From Bacteroidota bacterium (GTDB lineage: Bacteria; Bacteroidota; Bacteroidia; Bacteroidales; ML635J-15), in NCBI GenBank assembly GCA_029558535.1, contig JAKQEK010000372.1, forward strand, positions 1 through 64,000: 64,000 bases of DNA, given 5' to 3'. The translations under genes were made by a program, and so were the position numbers. This document shows positions 16,250 through 25,295 of the stretch, piece by piece. Numbering within the stretch: position 1 is the first letter of the stretch; every line of letters begins with the position of its first letter. A model generated the notes under the pieces. The model saw nothing but the letters and a program-made list of their open reading frames with translations, did not search any database and was not told where the DNA came from.

Positions 16250-17804
16250 ATTTACCTGTAAACATTGCAAACTTTATTTTTGCTCCGCTTTGAGACATGA
16301 GATAATATCTGTAATCATATTCTTTAAATAATTCAGGAACAATCCTGTATTTTTTATTCTTTTTATTAAACATTGCTGTTCCGTGTACTTTACCGTCAGA
16401 GAAGATTGATACAACAGTAGCAACACCCTTCCTGTCAGGACCAACAATTTCTTTGTATAAGTTACCATCGAGATTTTGTTGTTCGAGCATTTTGTGATTT
16501 TTCGGATTATCATTGTAGAATAAAAAGACCTTTTCTCCAACAGCAAACGCAGCAACAGATGAGAATTTACCAAGGTCATTAAAACTATACTGAGCTTTTG
16601 GTATTCTCGTCATCCATTCCATAGCATTTTCAGGACTGCAGTAAGCAACTAAAACATCATTAAAGCGGTAGTAATCATTATATATTATCTCTTTTGAGCC
16701 GGGAACAATTATTGAGTCTGACCAATAGTTATAATGCTCAGAGATTACCACAGATCCACCATTTGACAAATATAAAACATCGAGAAGTTTGTAATTATAC
16801 ATATCTGTATAAACTTTCATTAATCTGTCAGCACGAAATTCGGGAATTTCAGTTTTTGAGAAAATATAATCTGCCTTTTTTGCATCACCTGCAACGAATT
16901 GTTTAAGTTTTGTATCATATCTTTGGTGAAAAATACCTTCATAATTGTCTTTTCCCTTTCTAACCATAAACCCGAAAATATCAACATTTTCATTCTCATC
17001 AACTCCAAAAATAGCATCCACTAAAATGAACTTTTTACCTTTTATTTCAACGTCTGTAACAATTCCAGTTGCAACTTCAAAAATTAAAAGTTTATAATCG
17101 TAAATAATGGTCTTCATTCTTTTTAGCTGACGTGGATCGGGACTAATTCTTGCTAACATAAATACATTCCCACTATTTGCAATTTCAATTTGATCAATTT
17201 CAAAAGCATCACCAACCAAAGGAAGTTTTACCTGATGGTTATAAATTTCTTTCAAATCAGCATTATAGACCTTAAAAAAGAATGGCTCCTCGTTATAGGT
17301 TTGAAAAGGACGATTGTAATAGACAAATATGTTTTGTTGATTTGGTGTAAGTACCACGTTGAAATTAACAGCAATGTTTTGATTAGTCAGCTTTCCAATT
17401 ATTATTGGTTCACCTATTATCTGACCACTTTTATTTACATGTTGAATATATAAAGATTTTTCCTTTACTGTATTGTTTATTACCTGAGTAAATAAAACAA
17501 GTTTTCCGTCAAGATAAAACATTTCAAGATATTCTGACTGTATGCCTTCAATCATTGGTAAAATTAATTGATTGGTAGATTCTCTAGTCATGGAATGTCC
17601 ATTGAAAAAGTCAAGGTACAGCTCGTCCCTTTCATTAATTCTTAAAGCATAAAAACCGTCAGAATCAGCACCGAACAATCTGACATAGTCATTTAATTTG
17701 TCCAGAACAATTTCTTTATCGTATCCGAAACTAGTTGATGATTGTGCGTTAACAATTACACTGCAAATGATTGCTAAATAAATCAATAATATTATTTTCT
17801 TCAT
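16248..17804 (-). CDS. secreted protein of unknown function
   Basis: A 518-residue protein not recognised as a known family. It has a signal peptide (MKKIILLIYLAIICSVIVNAQ, cleavage after NAQ). A long, mostly beta sequence follows with repeated tracts of aromatic and acidic residues (LYLDFFNGHS, NIFVYYNRP, VVISEHYNYWSD, KVFLFYNDN). The regular spacing of short strands suggests a beta-propeller-like or WD-type envelope protein. No T9SS tail or lipobox is visible at the ends. It stands alone, between a shared terminator and rlmN. Confidence 0.55.
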   Translation of the reverse strand: MKKIILLIYLAIICSVIVNAQSSTSFGYDKEIVLDKLNDYVRLFGADSDGFYALRINERDELYLDFFNGHSMTRESTNQLILPMIEGIQSEYLEMFYLDGKLVLFTQVINNTVKEKSLYIQHVNKSGQIIGEPIIIGKLTNQNIAVNFNVVLTPNQQNIFVYYNRPFQTYNEEPFFFKVYNADLKEIYNHQVKLPLVGDAFEIDQIEIANSGNVFMLARISPDPRQLKRMKTIIYDYKLLIFEVATGIVTDVEIKGKKFILVDAIFGVDENENVDIFGFMVRKGKDNYEGIFHQRYDTKLKQFVAGDAKKADYIFSKTEIPEFRADRLMKVYTDMYNYKLLDVLYLSNGGSVVISEHYNYWSDSIIVPGSKEIIYNDYYRFNDVLVAYCSPENAMEWMTRIPKAQYSFNDLGKFSSVAAFAVGEKVFLFYNDNPKNHKMLEQQNLDGNLYKEIVGPDRKGVATVVSIFSDGKVHGTAMFNKKNKKYRIVPELFKEYDYRYYLMSQSGAKIKFAMFTGK

Positions 17805-17861
17805 AATTCTTGGTTTTCTAATTGTGTGCTAATATAGATATTTTTCTTTAAATACTAAAAA

Positions 17862-18905
17862 TTAATGTTTTTTATTTGCTAATTGTCCGCAAGCTGCATG
17901 TATGTCCTGACCTTTTGATTTCCTTATTGTTACAACAAGGTTTTTTGATTTAATATAGTCTTCAAATTGTATAACTTTTTCTTTTTTTGAGGGTTTATAA
18001 ATATCATTTTCAGTCGGATTATATTCTATAAGATTTATTTTGCAGGCGGATATTTTTGTGAATTCTGTTAGGGCGACAGCGTCTTCATGGGAGTCGTTTA
18101 TATCGCCTAAAAGCAGATATTCATATGTTATTCTTTTTTCAGTTTTTTGATAATAATATTTTATCGCCGCTGATAATAATTCTAGATTATATTTTTTATT
18201 GACCGGCATTAAAATATTTCTTTTAGAATCAAGAGCCGAATGCAACGAAACTGACAAATTAATTTTTATTTTTTCATTTGCGAGGTCCATTATGCCTTGG
18301 GGAATTCCTGCTGTTGATAAAGTAATACGTTGGGGAGAGATTCCTAAACCATCTTTTGATATTAAAAGATTAATCGTTCTAATTGTATTATCGTAATTTA
18401 GCAGAGGTTCTCCCATTCCCATAATTACAATATTTGACAGTTTACGTTTAAATTTATTTTCACTTAATTTATTTAATTCGAAAACCTGATCAAATATCTC
18501 TCCCATGGTTAAATTGCGAATGTATTTTATTTTACCGGTTGCACAAAAACTGCACTTAAGAGGACAGCCAACTTGTGTTGATATACAAGCGGTAACCCTA
18601 TCTCTATCTGGAATCAATACGCCTTCGAAGTATAGATTATCTAAAGTGATAAACAGCACTTTTATAGTCTTGTCCTTGCTTGTGAATTTTTCAGCAGTTT
18701 TTATTTTATCAATATAAAAACTAGCGCTTAGCTTTTCCCTTAAAGATTCAGACAGGTTGTTCATTTCATTAAAATCTGAAACGCCCTTTTGCCATAACCA
18801 TTTTATTATTTGGTCTTTTCTGAATGGTTTATCTCCTTGCTTTATAAGAAAACATTCAATCTCTTGACTGGTCAAATTTCGTATATTAATTTTGTCATTA
18901 ACCAT
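17862..18905 (-). CDS. rlmN: dual-specificity RNA methyltransferase RlmN
   Basis: A radical SAM enzyme that makes 2-methyladenosine at A2503 of 23S rRNA and position 37 of some tRNAs. The 347-residue protein shows the N-terminal QEIECFLIKQGDKPFRKDQI and the catalytic QVGCPLKCSFCATGK (CxxxCxxC, about residues 110-125). It also shows GMGEPLLNYDN and the C-terminal DIHAACGQL, which carries the second catalytic cysteine. The length is usual. It diverges from the second EamA gene, with a 98-base spacer. Confidence 0.96.
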   Translation of the reverse strand: MVNDKINIRNLTSQEIECFLIKQGDKPFRKDQIIKWLWQKGVSDFNEMNNLSESLREKLSASFYIDKIKTAEKFTSKDKTIKVLFITLDNLYFEGVLIPDRDRVTACISTQVGCPLKCSFCATGKIKYIRNLTMGEIFDQVFELNKLSENKFKRKLSNIVIMGMGEPLLNYDNTIRTINLLISKDGLGISPQRITLSTAGIPQGIMDLANEKIKINLSVSLHSALDSKRNILMPVNKKYNLELLSAAIKYYYQKTEKRITYEYLLLGDINDSHEDAVALTEFTKISACKINLIEYNPTENDIYKPSKKEKVIQFEDYIKSKNLVVTIRKSKGQDIHAACGQLANKKH

Positions 18906-18998
18906 AATACAAAACTATATAAAATTACAACTAATCATCATGTGAATTAAAATTTATATATAGTAATAAATAATAGATTTTCGGAATACTTTATAATA

Positions 18999-19006
18999 TA
19001 TATTTG
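18999..19006 (+). promoter_or_regulatory. candidate -7 box before the second EamA gene
   Basis: TATATTTG at 18999-19006 fits the TAnnTTTG box. No good TTG lies at the expected -33 distance. If it is used, transcription would start near 19013, and the TTG start codon at 19004 could not be used. Confidence 0.4.
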
Positions 19007-19927
19007 CTAAAAATTTGTGATAAATTGAGTAACTATCAAGGCGAAATATTTGCAATAATAACATCAGTATGTTGGACAATTAGTGCACTGTCCTACGAGT
19101 CTGCAGGGAAGAAGATTGGTTCTGTTCCGATGAATCTGATAAGGATGTTAATGGCTCTTATTTATATGAGTTTATATACGTTGATTTTCAGAGGTCTAAT
19201 TCTTCCTTTTGATGCTGATTCTCAAACATGGTTTTGGTTATTAATATCCGGATTTGTTGGATTTGTTATTGGGGATATAATGCTTTTTCAGTCTTTTGTT
19301 GTTATTGGAGCAAGAATTTCTATGTTGGTCATGTCTTTAGTCCCGCCCATTACGGCGATTTTGGGATGGATAATATTAGGTGAAACAATGACCGGTAAAC
19401 AAATTTTTGCAATGTTTGTTACTGTTTCCGGAATTGCACTAGTCTTGCTTGGAAGAAGAAAGAATAATTCATCGAATAAATCGAAAAAAATATCTGTTAC
19501 TCTGATTGGTTTGTTGCTTGCATTAGGTGGGGCATTTGGTCAAGCTGGCGGATTGGTTTTAAGTAAAAAAGGAATGGGAAATTATGATGCCTTTGCAGCA
19601 AGTCAGATACGAATTATTGCAGGGGTTGTAGGATATGTAATAATAATAAGTTTTGCCGGTTTGTGGAAAAAGACTTTTGCCGGGATAAAAAATGTTTCAG
19701 CTATGAAGGCCGTATCTTTGGGCTCTTTTGTCGGTCCCTTTCTTGGTGTTTCATTGTCTTTATTGGCAATTAAATACACAACAACAGGAATAGCTGCTAC
19801 CCTTACTTCACTTGCACCGGTAATTATTATTTTACCTTCTGTAATGATAAATAAAGAGAAAGTTAGGTTGTTAGAAGTTTTAGGAGCCGTTATTTCAATT
19901 GTAGGCGTTGCAATGTTTTTTCTGTAA
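19004..19927 (+). CDS. EamA/DMT-family transporter
   Basis: A membrane protein of up to 307 residues with two EamA repeats (about 12-150 and 165-305). It shows the repeat motifs SVCWTISALSYES, VGFVIGDIMLFQSF, GIALVLLGRRK and, in the second half, LGSFVGPFLGVSLSLLAIK. The substrate is unknown. No ATG exists near the 5' end. TTG at 19004 or TTG at 19025 could start the gene, and 19025 fits the -7 box at 18999-19006 better. A later internal Met (about residue 38) would remove the first transmembrane segment and is unlikely. Confidence 0.8.
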   Translation: MLKICDKLSNYQGEIFAIITSVCWTISALSYESAGKKIGSVPMNLIRMLMALIYMSLYTLIFRGLILPFDADSQTWFWLLISGFVGFVIGDIMLFQSFVVIGARISMLVMSLVPPITAILGWIILGETMTGKQIFAMFVTVSGIALVLLGRRKNNSSNKSKKISVTLIGLLLALGGAFGQAGGLVLSKKGMGNYDAFAASQIRIIAGVVGYVIIISFAGLWKKTFAGIKNVSAMKAVSLGSFVGPFLGVSLSLLAIKYTTTGIAATLTSLAPVIIILPSVMINKEKVRLLEVLGAVISIVGVAMFFL

Positions 19928-19933
19928 ATAGTT

Positions 19934-20623
19934 TTAATTACTTAAAACAAATTTTATCGGAATTATATAGGAAACCGGTACAGATTTACCTCTTTGTTTT
20001 CCGGGGGTCCATGCGGGAAGACTTGTTACAACTCTTAAGGCTTCCTCATCCAGATATTTATCTACTCCTTTAGCGATACTTACATTTGAAACGACACCAT
20101 CAGTTCCAATAATAAATTGTACAAAAACCTTCCCTTGTATTCCGTTTTCTCTGCATATTTCAGGATATTTTGTGTGTTCACTTATGTATTTTAATAAACC
20201 GGCTTCACCTCCTGGAAATGCGGGCTTTACTTCAACTTTTACCCAGTCAATTATTTCAACAGGGTCATCAGGAATATCATCAGGAATGTAAGGGGTTATT
20301 ATTATTGGAGATACAGGACCAACGGGATCTGTTATTAAATCATCAGTATCATCGTCAGTTTCTTTGTCGGTAATTAGTAATATTTCCGGGATGACAGAAG
20401 ATTGCGGAGGAATAATTACCGGAGGAGGAGTTTGAATAGTAATTTGGATATCTTCATCAAACGAGTTAATCTGTGATAAATTTCCCAGATCAGATTTTGA
20501 AAGATCTTCGGAAGGCCATTCAAATGCTACTAAACATAAACCTAGTGAAAGTATAAATCCCAATTCTAAAAAGATTATTCTTTTTTTTTCGAGATTTGCC
20601 TGAGGTGATTTTTTCGTTTTCAT
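19934..20623 (-). CDS. TonB-family energy transducer
   Basis: A 229-residue protein with a single N-terminal membrane segment (about 14-28). A long acidic/proline-rich periplasmic spacer (about 60-130, many Pro, Asp and Ile) follows. The TonB C-terminal domain (about 140-227) carries AFPGGEAGLLKYISEHTKYP, QGKVFVQFIIGTDG and LPAWTPGKQRGKSVPVSY. It would transfer energy from an ExbBD-type motor to outer-membrane receptors, but no exbBD lies nearby. It is convergent with the EamA gene 6 bases away. An inverted repeat lies upstream. Confidence 0.88.
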   Translation of the reverse strand: MKTKKSPQANLEKKRIIFLELGFILSLGLCLVAFEWPSEDLSKSDLGNLSQINSFDEDIQITIQTPPPVIIPPQSSVIPEILLITDKETDDDTDDLITDPVGPVSPIIITPYIPDDIPDDPVEIIDWVKVEVKPAFPGGEAGLLKYISEHTKYPEICRENGIQGKVFVQFIIGTDGVVSNVSIAKGVDKYLDEEALRVVTSLPAWTPGKQRGKSVPVSYIIPIKFVLSN

Positions 20624-20654
20624 ATCTGTATTTTTTTGTTATTTTTCAAGGAGA

Positions 20655-20685
20655 TTCTAATTGGAATATAATTCCATAATTAGAA
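20655..20685 (-). repeat. inverted repeat upstream of the TonB-like gene
   Basis: The arms TTCTAATT (20655-20662) and AATTAGAA (20678-20685) flank an inner GGAA/TTCC, with a 2-nt bulge and a 5-nt loop. The repeat lies 32 bases upstream of the TonB-family start codon, so it could be an operator or an mRNA leader hairpin. No homologue can be checked here. The rest of the 20624-20783 gap is AT-rich and shows nothing else. Confidence 0.45.
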
Positions 20686-20783
20686 CCTTTAATATTAAAA
20701 CGAAAAATGTTTGAAATAAGATATGTATAGAACACTTAATTTTGATGAAATGATAAAAACAATTATAGTTTTCGCAAAAAAGT

Positions 20784-21128
20784 CTACTCTTCGGCTGATA
20801 ATTCTTGCCAATATTCCAAAGCTCTTCGAGTATGAGGGATTACAATTGTACCTCCAACAACATTAGCAACTCCAAAAATATCTAATATTTCTTCGGTCGT
20901 TACACCAAGTTTATAACAGGTTTCCAGGTGATATTTTACACAATCGTCACACCTGAGTACCATTGAAGCTACCAAACCTAGCATTTCTTTAGTTTTGGAG
21001 TCCAAAGCCGAGTCTTGATATGTCAGTGTGTCAATGCCATAAAGTCTTTTTATTACTTTGTGATTTGTATTTAAAAGTTTTTCATTCATTTTAGAACGAT
21101 AATCACGAAATTCTTGAATTTTACTCAT
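20784..21128 (-). CDS. carboxymuconolactone decarboxylase (AhpD-like) family protein
   Basis: A 114-residue all-helical protein with the AhpD-type redox motif CDDCVKYHLETC (CxxC followed by a His, about residues 52-63). Family members act as alkylhydroperoxidases or unknown thiol enzymes and are usually cytoplasmic. The C-terminal GVANVVGGTIVIPHTRRALEYW is also typical. It starts 9 bases after the miaB stop and probably shares its transcript. Confidence 0.85.
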   Translation of the reverse strand: MSKIQEFRDYRSKMNEKLLNTNHKVIKRLYGIDTLTYQDSALDSKTKEMLGLVASMVLRCDDCVKYHLETCYKLGVTTEEILDIFGVANVVGGTIVIPHTRRALEYWQELSAEE

Positions 21129-21137
21129 ATCCTTTTA

Positions 21138-22463
21138 TTATGAATTAGTAATTTCTCCTTTTAATGTTGCAGAGCTTGCATCTTTAATTGTAATCATAAC
21201 AGTATCTCCTTGTTTTTTATTTAAACTTGGAAATACCACTACTTTGTTTTGTTCTGTTCGGCCAAATAGCATTTCTTTAGAACGTTTTGAAAACCCCTCA
21301 ACCAGTACTTCAAAGGTTTTGCCAATATCTGCTTTGTTCTTTTTTAGCGAAATTTTATTTTGAAGATGAATCATCCTATTTAGTCTTTCTTTTTTTACAT
21401 CTTCAGGCACATCATCAATAAGACTTTTTGCTGCATAAGTTCCCGGTCTTTCAGAATATTTAAACATAAATGCCATATCATAGCAAACCTCTTCCATCAA
21501 GCTTAAAGTTTGTTGAAAATCTTCTTCAGTTTCACCCGAAAATCCACAAAAAATATCGCTTGAAAGCCCAATATCGGGAATTTTTGACTTGATAACATTG
21601 ATACGATTGAGATACCATTCGCGAGTATATTTTCTATTCATTCTTTCAAGAATTTTATTACTTCCTGATTGTACCGGTAAGTGAATATGATTACAAATAT
21701 TTTTATTTCTAGCTATTACATCAATTAGTTCATCTGATAAATCTTTAGGATGTGAGGTCGTAAAACGTATTCTCATTTCAGGAGCATTTTTAGCAACCAT
21801 TTCGATAAGAGAAGGAAAGTTTACTTTATTAAGATTGTCTTCGAAGTAATATGAATTTACATTTTGTCCAAGTAGGGTTAATTCTTTAAATTTATTTTCT
21901 TGGAGTTTTTTAACTTCATTAATTATATCATTATAATTTGCGCTACGTTCACGTCCTCGTGTATAAGGGACAATACAATAAGAACAGAAATTATTGCATC
22001 CTCTTGTTATAGCAATGAAACCGGACATGTTTTCATTATCCTTCTTTTTTTGTAGTATTCCTGAATATGTTTCGTTAATATTAAAATCTGTATTGCAAAA
22101 TTTGTTATTTAAATATGAGTTGCTAATTAGTTCAGGCAAATAACGATAAGCATCTGGCCCTGCAACAAAATCCACTATCGGATGTTCAAGCATTTTTTCT
22201 CCAATTCTTTGTGCCATACAACCAATTATTCCGACTATGAGATTTTTGTTTTTTCGTTTAATACTTTTTATAAAATCTAAACGACTCCAAATTTTTTTTT
22301 CGGCATTATCTCTTACCGAGCAAGTGTTAATGATTATTACATCTGCATTGTTAATCTCTGATGCAATTTTGTAATTATTTACATCCAGTATGCTTGCAAC
22401 AGTTTCAGAATCTGCCACATTCATCTGACATCCATAGGTCTCTATATAGATTTTATTATTCAC
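21138..22463 (-). CDS. miaB: tRNA-2-methylthio-N6-dimethylallyladenosine synthase MiaB
   Basis: A radical SAM methylthiotransferase that modifies A37 of tRNAs reading UNN codons. The 441-residue protein has the N-terminal UPF0004 domain with three cluster-binding cysteines (ETYGCQMNVADSE, INTCSVR, GIIGCMAQR). The radical SAM domain follows with GCNNFCSYCIVPYTRGRERS. The C-terminal TRAM domain has VLVEGFSKRSKEMLFGRTEQN. The length is usual. It lies downstream of the tsf terminator, so it has an independent start, and is followed by the AhpD-like gene. Confidence 0.96.
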   Translation of the reverse strand: MNNKIYIETYGCQMNVADSETVASILDVNNYKIASEINNADVIIINTCSVRDNAEKKIWSRLDFIKSIKRKNKNLIVGIIGCMAQRIGEKMLEHPIVDFVAGPDAYRYLPELISNSYLNNKFCNTDFNINETYSGILQKKKDNENMSGFIAITRGCNNFCSYCIVPYTRGRERSANYNDIINEVKKLQENKFKELTLLGQNVNSYYFEDNLNKVNFPSLIEMVAKNAPEMRIRFTTSHPKDLSDELIDVIARNKNICNHIHLPVQSGSNKILERMNRKYTREWYLNRINVIKSKIPDIGLSSDIFCGFSGETEEDFQQTLSLMEEVCYDMAFMFKYSERPGTYAAKSLIDDVPEDVKKERLNRMIHLQNKISLKKNKADIGKTFEVLVEGFSKRSKEMLFGRTEQNKVVVFPSLNKKQGDTVMITIKDASSATLKGEITNS

Positions 22464-22525
22464 TCCGACTGATTTATTTATACAAAAATAGTATTTTGAA
22501 AATGTAATCTTGAAATAATATCAAT

Positions 22526-22554
22526 AAAAAAGCTGTCTTTTGGACAGCTTTTTT
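22526..22554 (-). terminator. terminator after tsf
   Basis: AAAAAAGCTGTC (22526-22537) and GACAGCTTTTTT (22543-22554) pair around a 5-nt loop, with a T run on the minus strand. It closes the rplM-rpsI-rpsB-tsf operon just after the tsf stop at 22573. Confidence 0.88.
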
Positions 22555-22572
22555 AAATTTATAAAATAAGTT

Positions 22573-23400
22573 TTAATTTGATAATCCGTATCTCTTGAAT
22601 GAGGTTACAGTAAGTTCTTTATCTGTTTTTTGTAAGTACTCTTTCACAGAAATTTTACCTTCCTGAACAAATTCTTGATTTAAAAGTGTAGATTCTTTAA
22701 AGAATTTCTGAAGTTTCCCTTGAGCTATTTTATCAAGTAATTCTTCTGCTTTTCCTTCAAGACGAGCTTGTTCACGACCTATTTCGAGTTCTTTATCAAT
22801 AACAGATTGAGGAACAGAGTCTTTATCAATAGAAACAGGATTCATAGCTGCAATTTGCATTGCTACATTAAACCCAATTGAAGAATCAACAACTTTATTA
22901 AGTCCAACAAGAGTTGCTAATTTGTTACCCATGTGGATATATGAACTAACCAGTGGAGCTTCAACTTTATCATAATAAGCCAACTCCATTTTTTCACCTG
23001 TTACGCCACTTCTCTCCGAAATGATGTCAGCAATGGTTATTCCATTTATTTTACATAATTTCAGGGAATCTATATTTGCAGGTAACTCTTCTGCTGCAAC
23101 ATCAAGAATTGATTTTGCCATTGCAACGAAATCTTCATTCTTTGCAACAAAGTCAGTTTCACAATTTACAGCAATCATTACCCCAATAGTGTTATTCTTA
23201 GTTGTTTTAGCCAGAACTGCACCTTCTGATGCGTCTCTGTCAGCTCTCTTGTTTGCTATTGCAAGACCTCTTTCGCGAATTAGTTCTTTTGCCCTTTCAA
23301 AATCGCCGTCAGCTTCAACCAAAGCTTTTTTGCAATCCATCATGCCGGCGCCTGTCATTTGTCTTAATTTGCTAACATCAGCTGCTGTTATATTTGCCAT
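22573..23400 (-). CDS. tsf: translation elongation factor Ts
   Basis: Catalyses GDP/GTP exchange on EF-Tu. The 275-residue protein has the N-terminal UBA-like domain MANITAADVSKLRQMTGAGMM and DCKKALVEADGDFERAKELIRERG. The central EF-Tu-contacting VNCETDFVAKNEDFVAM and the dimerisation region complete it. It follows rpsB by 24 bases in the conserved operon and is ended by a strong hairpin. Confidence 0.97.
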   Translation of the reverse strand: MANITAADVSKLRQMTGAGMMDCKKALVEADGDFERAKELIRERGLAIANKRADRDASEGAVLAKTTKNNTIGVMIAVNCETDFVAKNEDFVAMAKSILDVAAEELPANIDSLKLCKINGITIADIISERSGVTGEKMELAYYDKVEAPLVSSYIHMGNKLATLVGLNKVVDSSIGFNVAMQIAAMNPVSIDKDSVPQSVIDKELEIGREQARLEGKAEELLDKIAQGKLQKFFKESTLLNQEFVQEGKISVKEYLQKTDKELTVTSFKRYGLSN

Positions 23401-23424
23401 TACTTTAAATTTAAAAATTAATAA

Positions 23425-24273
23425 TTATTCGTCATCTTCATCATCTGAAATATCAACGCTTTTAACACTAGGTTTTATCAACTCTTTTTTAGCTCTGGTT
23501 CTAGTGCGCATTGATTTTTTCTTTTCATCTACTTCTATATTTTCATCGTTTTCATCAGATGCTTTGACATTATTTTCCTTTTCCACGCTTCTTTCACTCA
23601 ATCCTTCCTTGATAGCCTGACACATCAAACTTACAACTAGTTGAATTGATTTTGAAGCATCATCATTTGCAGGAATCGGGAAGTCAATTGGTTTAGGATC
23701 AGAATTTGTATCTACCATTGCAAATACCGGAATTCCAAGTCTAATAGCTTCATGAACTGCGATTTTTTCTTTTAAAACATCAACAACGAATAAGGCGGCA
23801 GGTAATCTTGACAAATCTGAAATAGAACCTAAGTTCTTCTCTAGCTTGGCACGTTGACGAGTAACCTGTAATCTTTCACGTTTTGACAATGTCTCAAAAG
23901 TTCCATCAGTATGCATTTTGTCGATTGAGGACATTTTCTTAACTGCTTTACGAATAGTCGGAAAATTGGTAAGCATACCACCCGGCCAACGTTCAGTTAC
24001 ATAAGGCATGTTGATTTTGGTTACTTCTTCAGCAACAATGTCTTTGGCTTGTTTTTTTGTTGCAACAAACAGTACTTTTCTTCCTGATTTTGCAATGTTT
24101 TTCATGGCATTTGCAGCTTCATCAATTTTAATGGCTGTTTTATGCAAATCAATAATGTGAATACCATTACGTTCCATAAAAATGTATGGAGCCATAGATG
24201 GATTCCATTTACGCTTCAAGTGTCCAAAATGAACACCAGCGTCAAGTAATTGTTCAAAACTTACTATTGGCAT
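23425..24273 (-). CDS. rpsB: 30S ribosomal protein S2
   Basis: A component of the small ribosomal subunit. The 282-residue protein begins MPIVSFEQLLDAGVHFGH, continues with TERWPGGMLTNF and ends the conserved part at PIPANDDASKSIQLVVSLM. An upstream in-frame Met at 24309 would add 12 residues unlike S2, so 24273 is taken as the start. Beyond residue about 230 a charged tail, strongly acidic at its end (SDDEDDE), extends the usual length by about 50 residues. This is known in Bacteroidota S2 proteins. Confidence 0.96.
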   Translation of the reverse strand: MPIVSFEQLLDAGVHFGHLKRKWNPSMAPYIFMERNGIHIIDLHKTAIKIDEAANAMKNIAKSGRKVLFVATKKQAKDIVAEEVTKINMPYVTERWPGGMLTNFPTIRKAVKKMSSIDKMHTDGTFETLSKRERLQVTRQRAKLEKNLGSISDLSRLPAALFVVDVLKEKIAVHEAIRLGIPVFAMVDTNSDPKPIDFPIPANDDASKSIQLVVSLMCQAIKEGLSERSVEKENNVKASDENDENIEVDEKKKSMRTRTRAKKELIKPSVKSVDISDDEDDE

Positions 24274-24384
24274 TTTTTTTAATTTTAAGTTTACATTCTG
24301 TAGTAACAATTGCTCGGTAGAATTTCATAAATAATTAATCCGAGTAATTTAGATACTAAACTTGATTTATACTCACTAAAAGGA

Positions 24385-24771
24385 TTAACGTTTACTGAAC
24401 TGGAATCTTTTACGAGCTTTCTTCTGTCCAGGTTTTTTGCGTTCAACAACTCTTGGATCACGAGTGAGAAATCCCATAGGTTTTAGGCTGGCACGGTATT
24501 CTGCGTCAACTTTTAACAAAGCCCTTGAAATTCCTAGTCTTAAAGCTTCTGCCTGGCCTTTGATACCACCACCATCAATGTTTGCTTTAACATCGTAACA
24601 ATCAATTTTATCAAGTGTTAAAAAAGGTTGTTTTACAATGTATTGCAATTGCATTAACGGAAAATATTCTTCCAGTTTTTTATCATTAATTGAAAAATTC
24701 CCTTTGCCTTCGCTAAGATAAACTCTTGCTATGGCAGCTTTTCTACGTCCTATTGCATTAAAAACTTCCAT
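24385..24771 (-). CDS. rpsI: 30S ribosomal protein S9
   Basis: A component of the small subunit whose basic C-terminal tail reaches the P-site tRNA. The 128-residue protein has the typical start NAIGRRKAAIARVYL, the middle NIDGGGIKGQAEALRLGI and the tail KKPGQKKARKRFQFSKR. It follows rplM by 5 bases, the near-universal L13-S9 pairing. Confidence 0.98.
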   Translation of the reverse strand: MEVFNAIGRRKAAIARVYLSEGKGNFSINDKKLEEYFPLMQLQYIVKQPFLTLDKIDCYDVKANIDGGGIKGQAEALRLGISRALLKVDAEYRASLKPMGFLTRDPRVVERKKPGQKKARKRFQFSKR

Positions 24772-24776
24772 AATGC

Positions 24777-25232
24777 TTATTTAATTGTATTTAAGTCCAA
24801 CTTTGCCGGTTTTTGAGCTTCTTGCTTGTGCTCAGCACCGACGTAAATATATAAATTCCTAAATAATTGATCACCTAAACTATTTTTAGGCAACATTCCT
24901 TTGATAGCTTTTTCTAAAACTCGTTCCGGATTTTTTTCTAAAACTTTTTTTATCGGAATAGTTTTTTGACCACCAGGATAACCGGAGTGACTAATATAAA
25001 CTTTATCATCAAGTTTGTTTCCTGTTAGTTGAATTTTTTCTGCATTGATGATAATAACATTATCACCACAATCAACGTGAGGAGTGTAATCAGTCTTGTG
25101 TTTTCCGCGAAGGACAAGAGCTACTTTTGCAGCCAAGCGTCCGAGAATTTCACCTTCAGCATCTACAACAAACCACTGCTTGTTGACGGTTTCCCTATTT
25201 GCTGATATCGTTTTGTACTTCAATGTTTTCAC
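24777..25232 (-). CDS. rplM: 50S ribosomal protein L13
   Basis: An early-assembly protein of the large subunit. The 151-residue protein shows [39 protein letters not shown] and [19 protein letters not shown], all typical. It is the first gene of the L13-S9-S2-EF-Ts operon. A Bacteroidota-type promoter and a GC-richer leader segment lie directly upstream (25267-25324), which suggests ribosomal-protein autoregulation. Confidence 0.98.
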   Translation of the reverse strand: MKTLKYKTISANRETVNKQWFVVDAEGEILGRLAAKVALVLRGKHKTDYTPHVDCGDNVIIINAEKIQLTGNKLDDKVYISHSGYPGGQKTIPIKKVLEKNPERVLEKAIKGMLPKNSLGDQLFRNLYIYVGAEHKQEAQKPAKLDLNTIK

Positions 25233-25266
25233 TACTAATAAAATTTAATAAATAATAAAATATTTA

Positions 25267-25292
25267 CTCCATAGGCTGGATGACCAAACGGA
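25267..25292 (-). promoter_or_regulatory. candidate ribosomal-protein leader of rplM
   Basis: Immediately after the promoter, the otherwise very AT-rich leader holds a GC-richer island. On the minus strand it reads as GTCCGTTTGGTCATCC, then AGCCTATGGAG, in which the outer TCC/GGA and an inner CCA/TGG can pair. In r-protein operons such a segment often binds the encoded protein, and a leader for L13 in Bacteroidia is known as a class. Its identity with that class cannot be checked here. Confidence 0.4.
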
Positions 25293-25295
25293 CTG

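Noticed and set aside
23021-23620. Plus-strand reading frame of 199 codons across rpsB and tsf
   Set aside because: It is antisense to two certain housekeeping genes and rich in Ser/Ile/Phe, a typical shadow.
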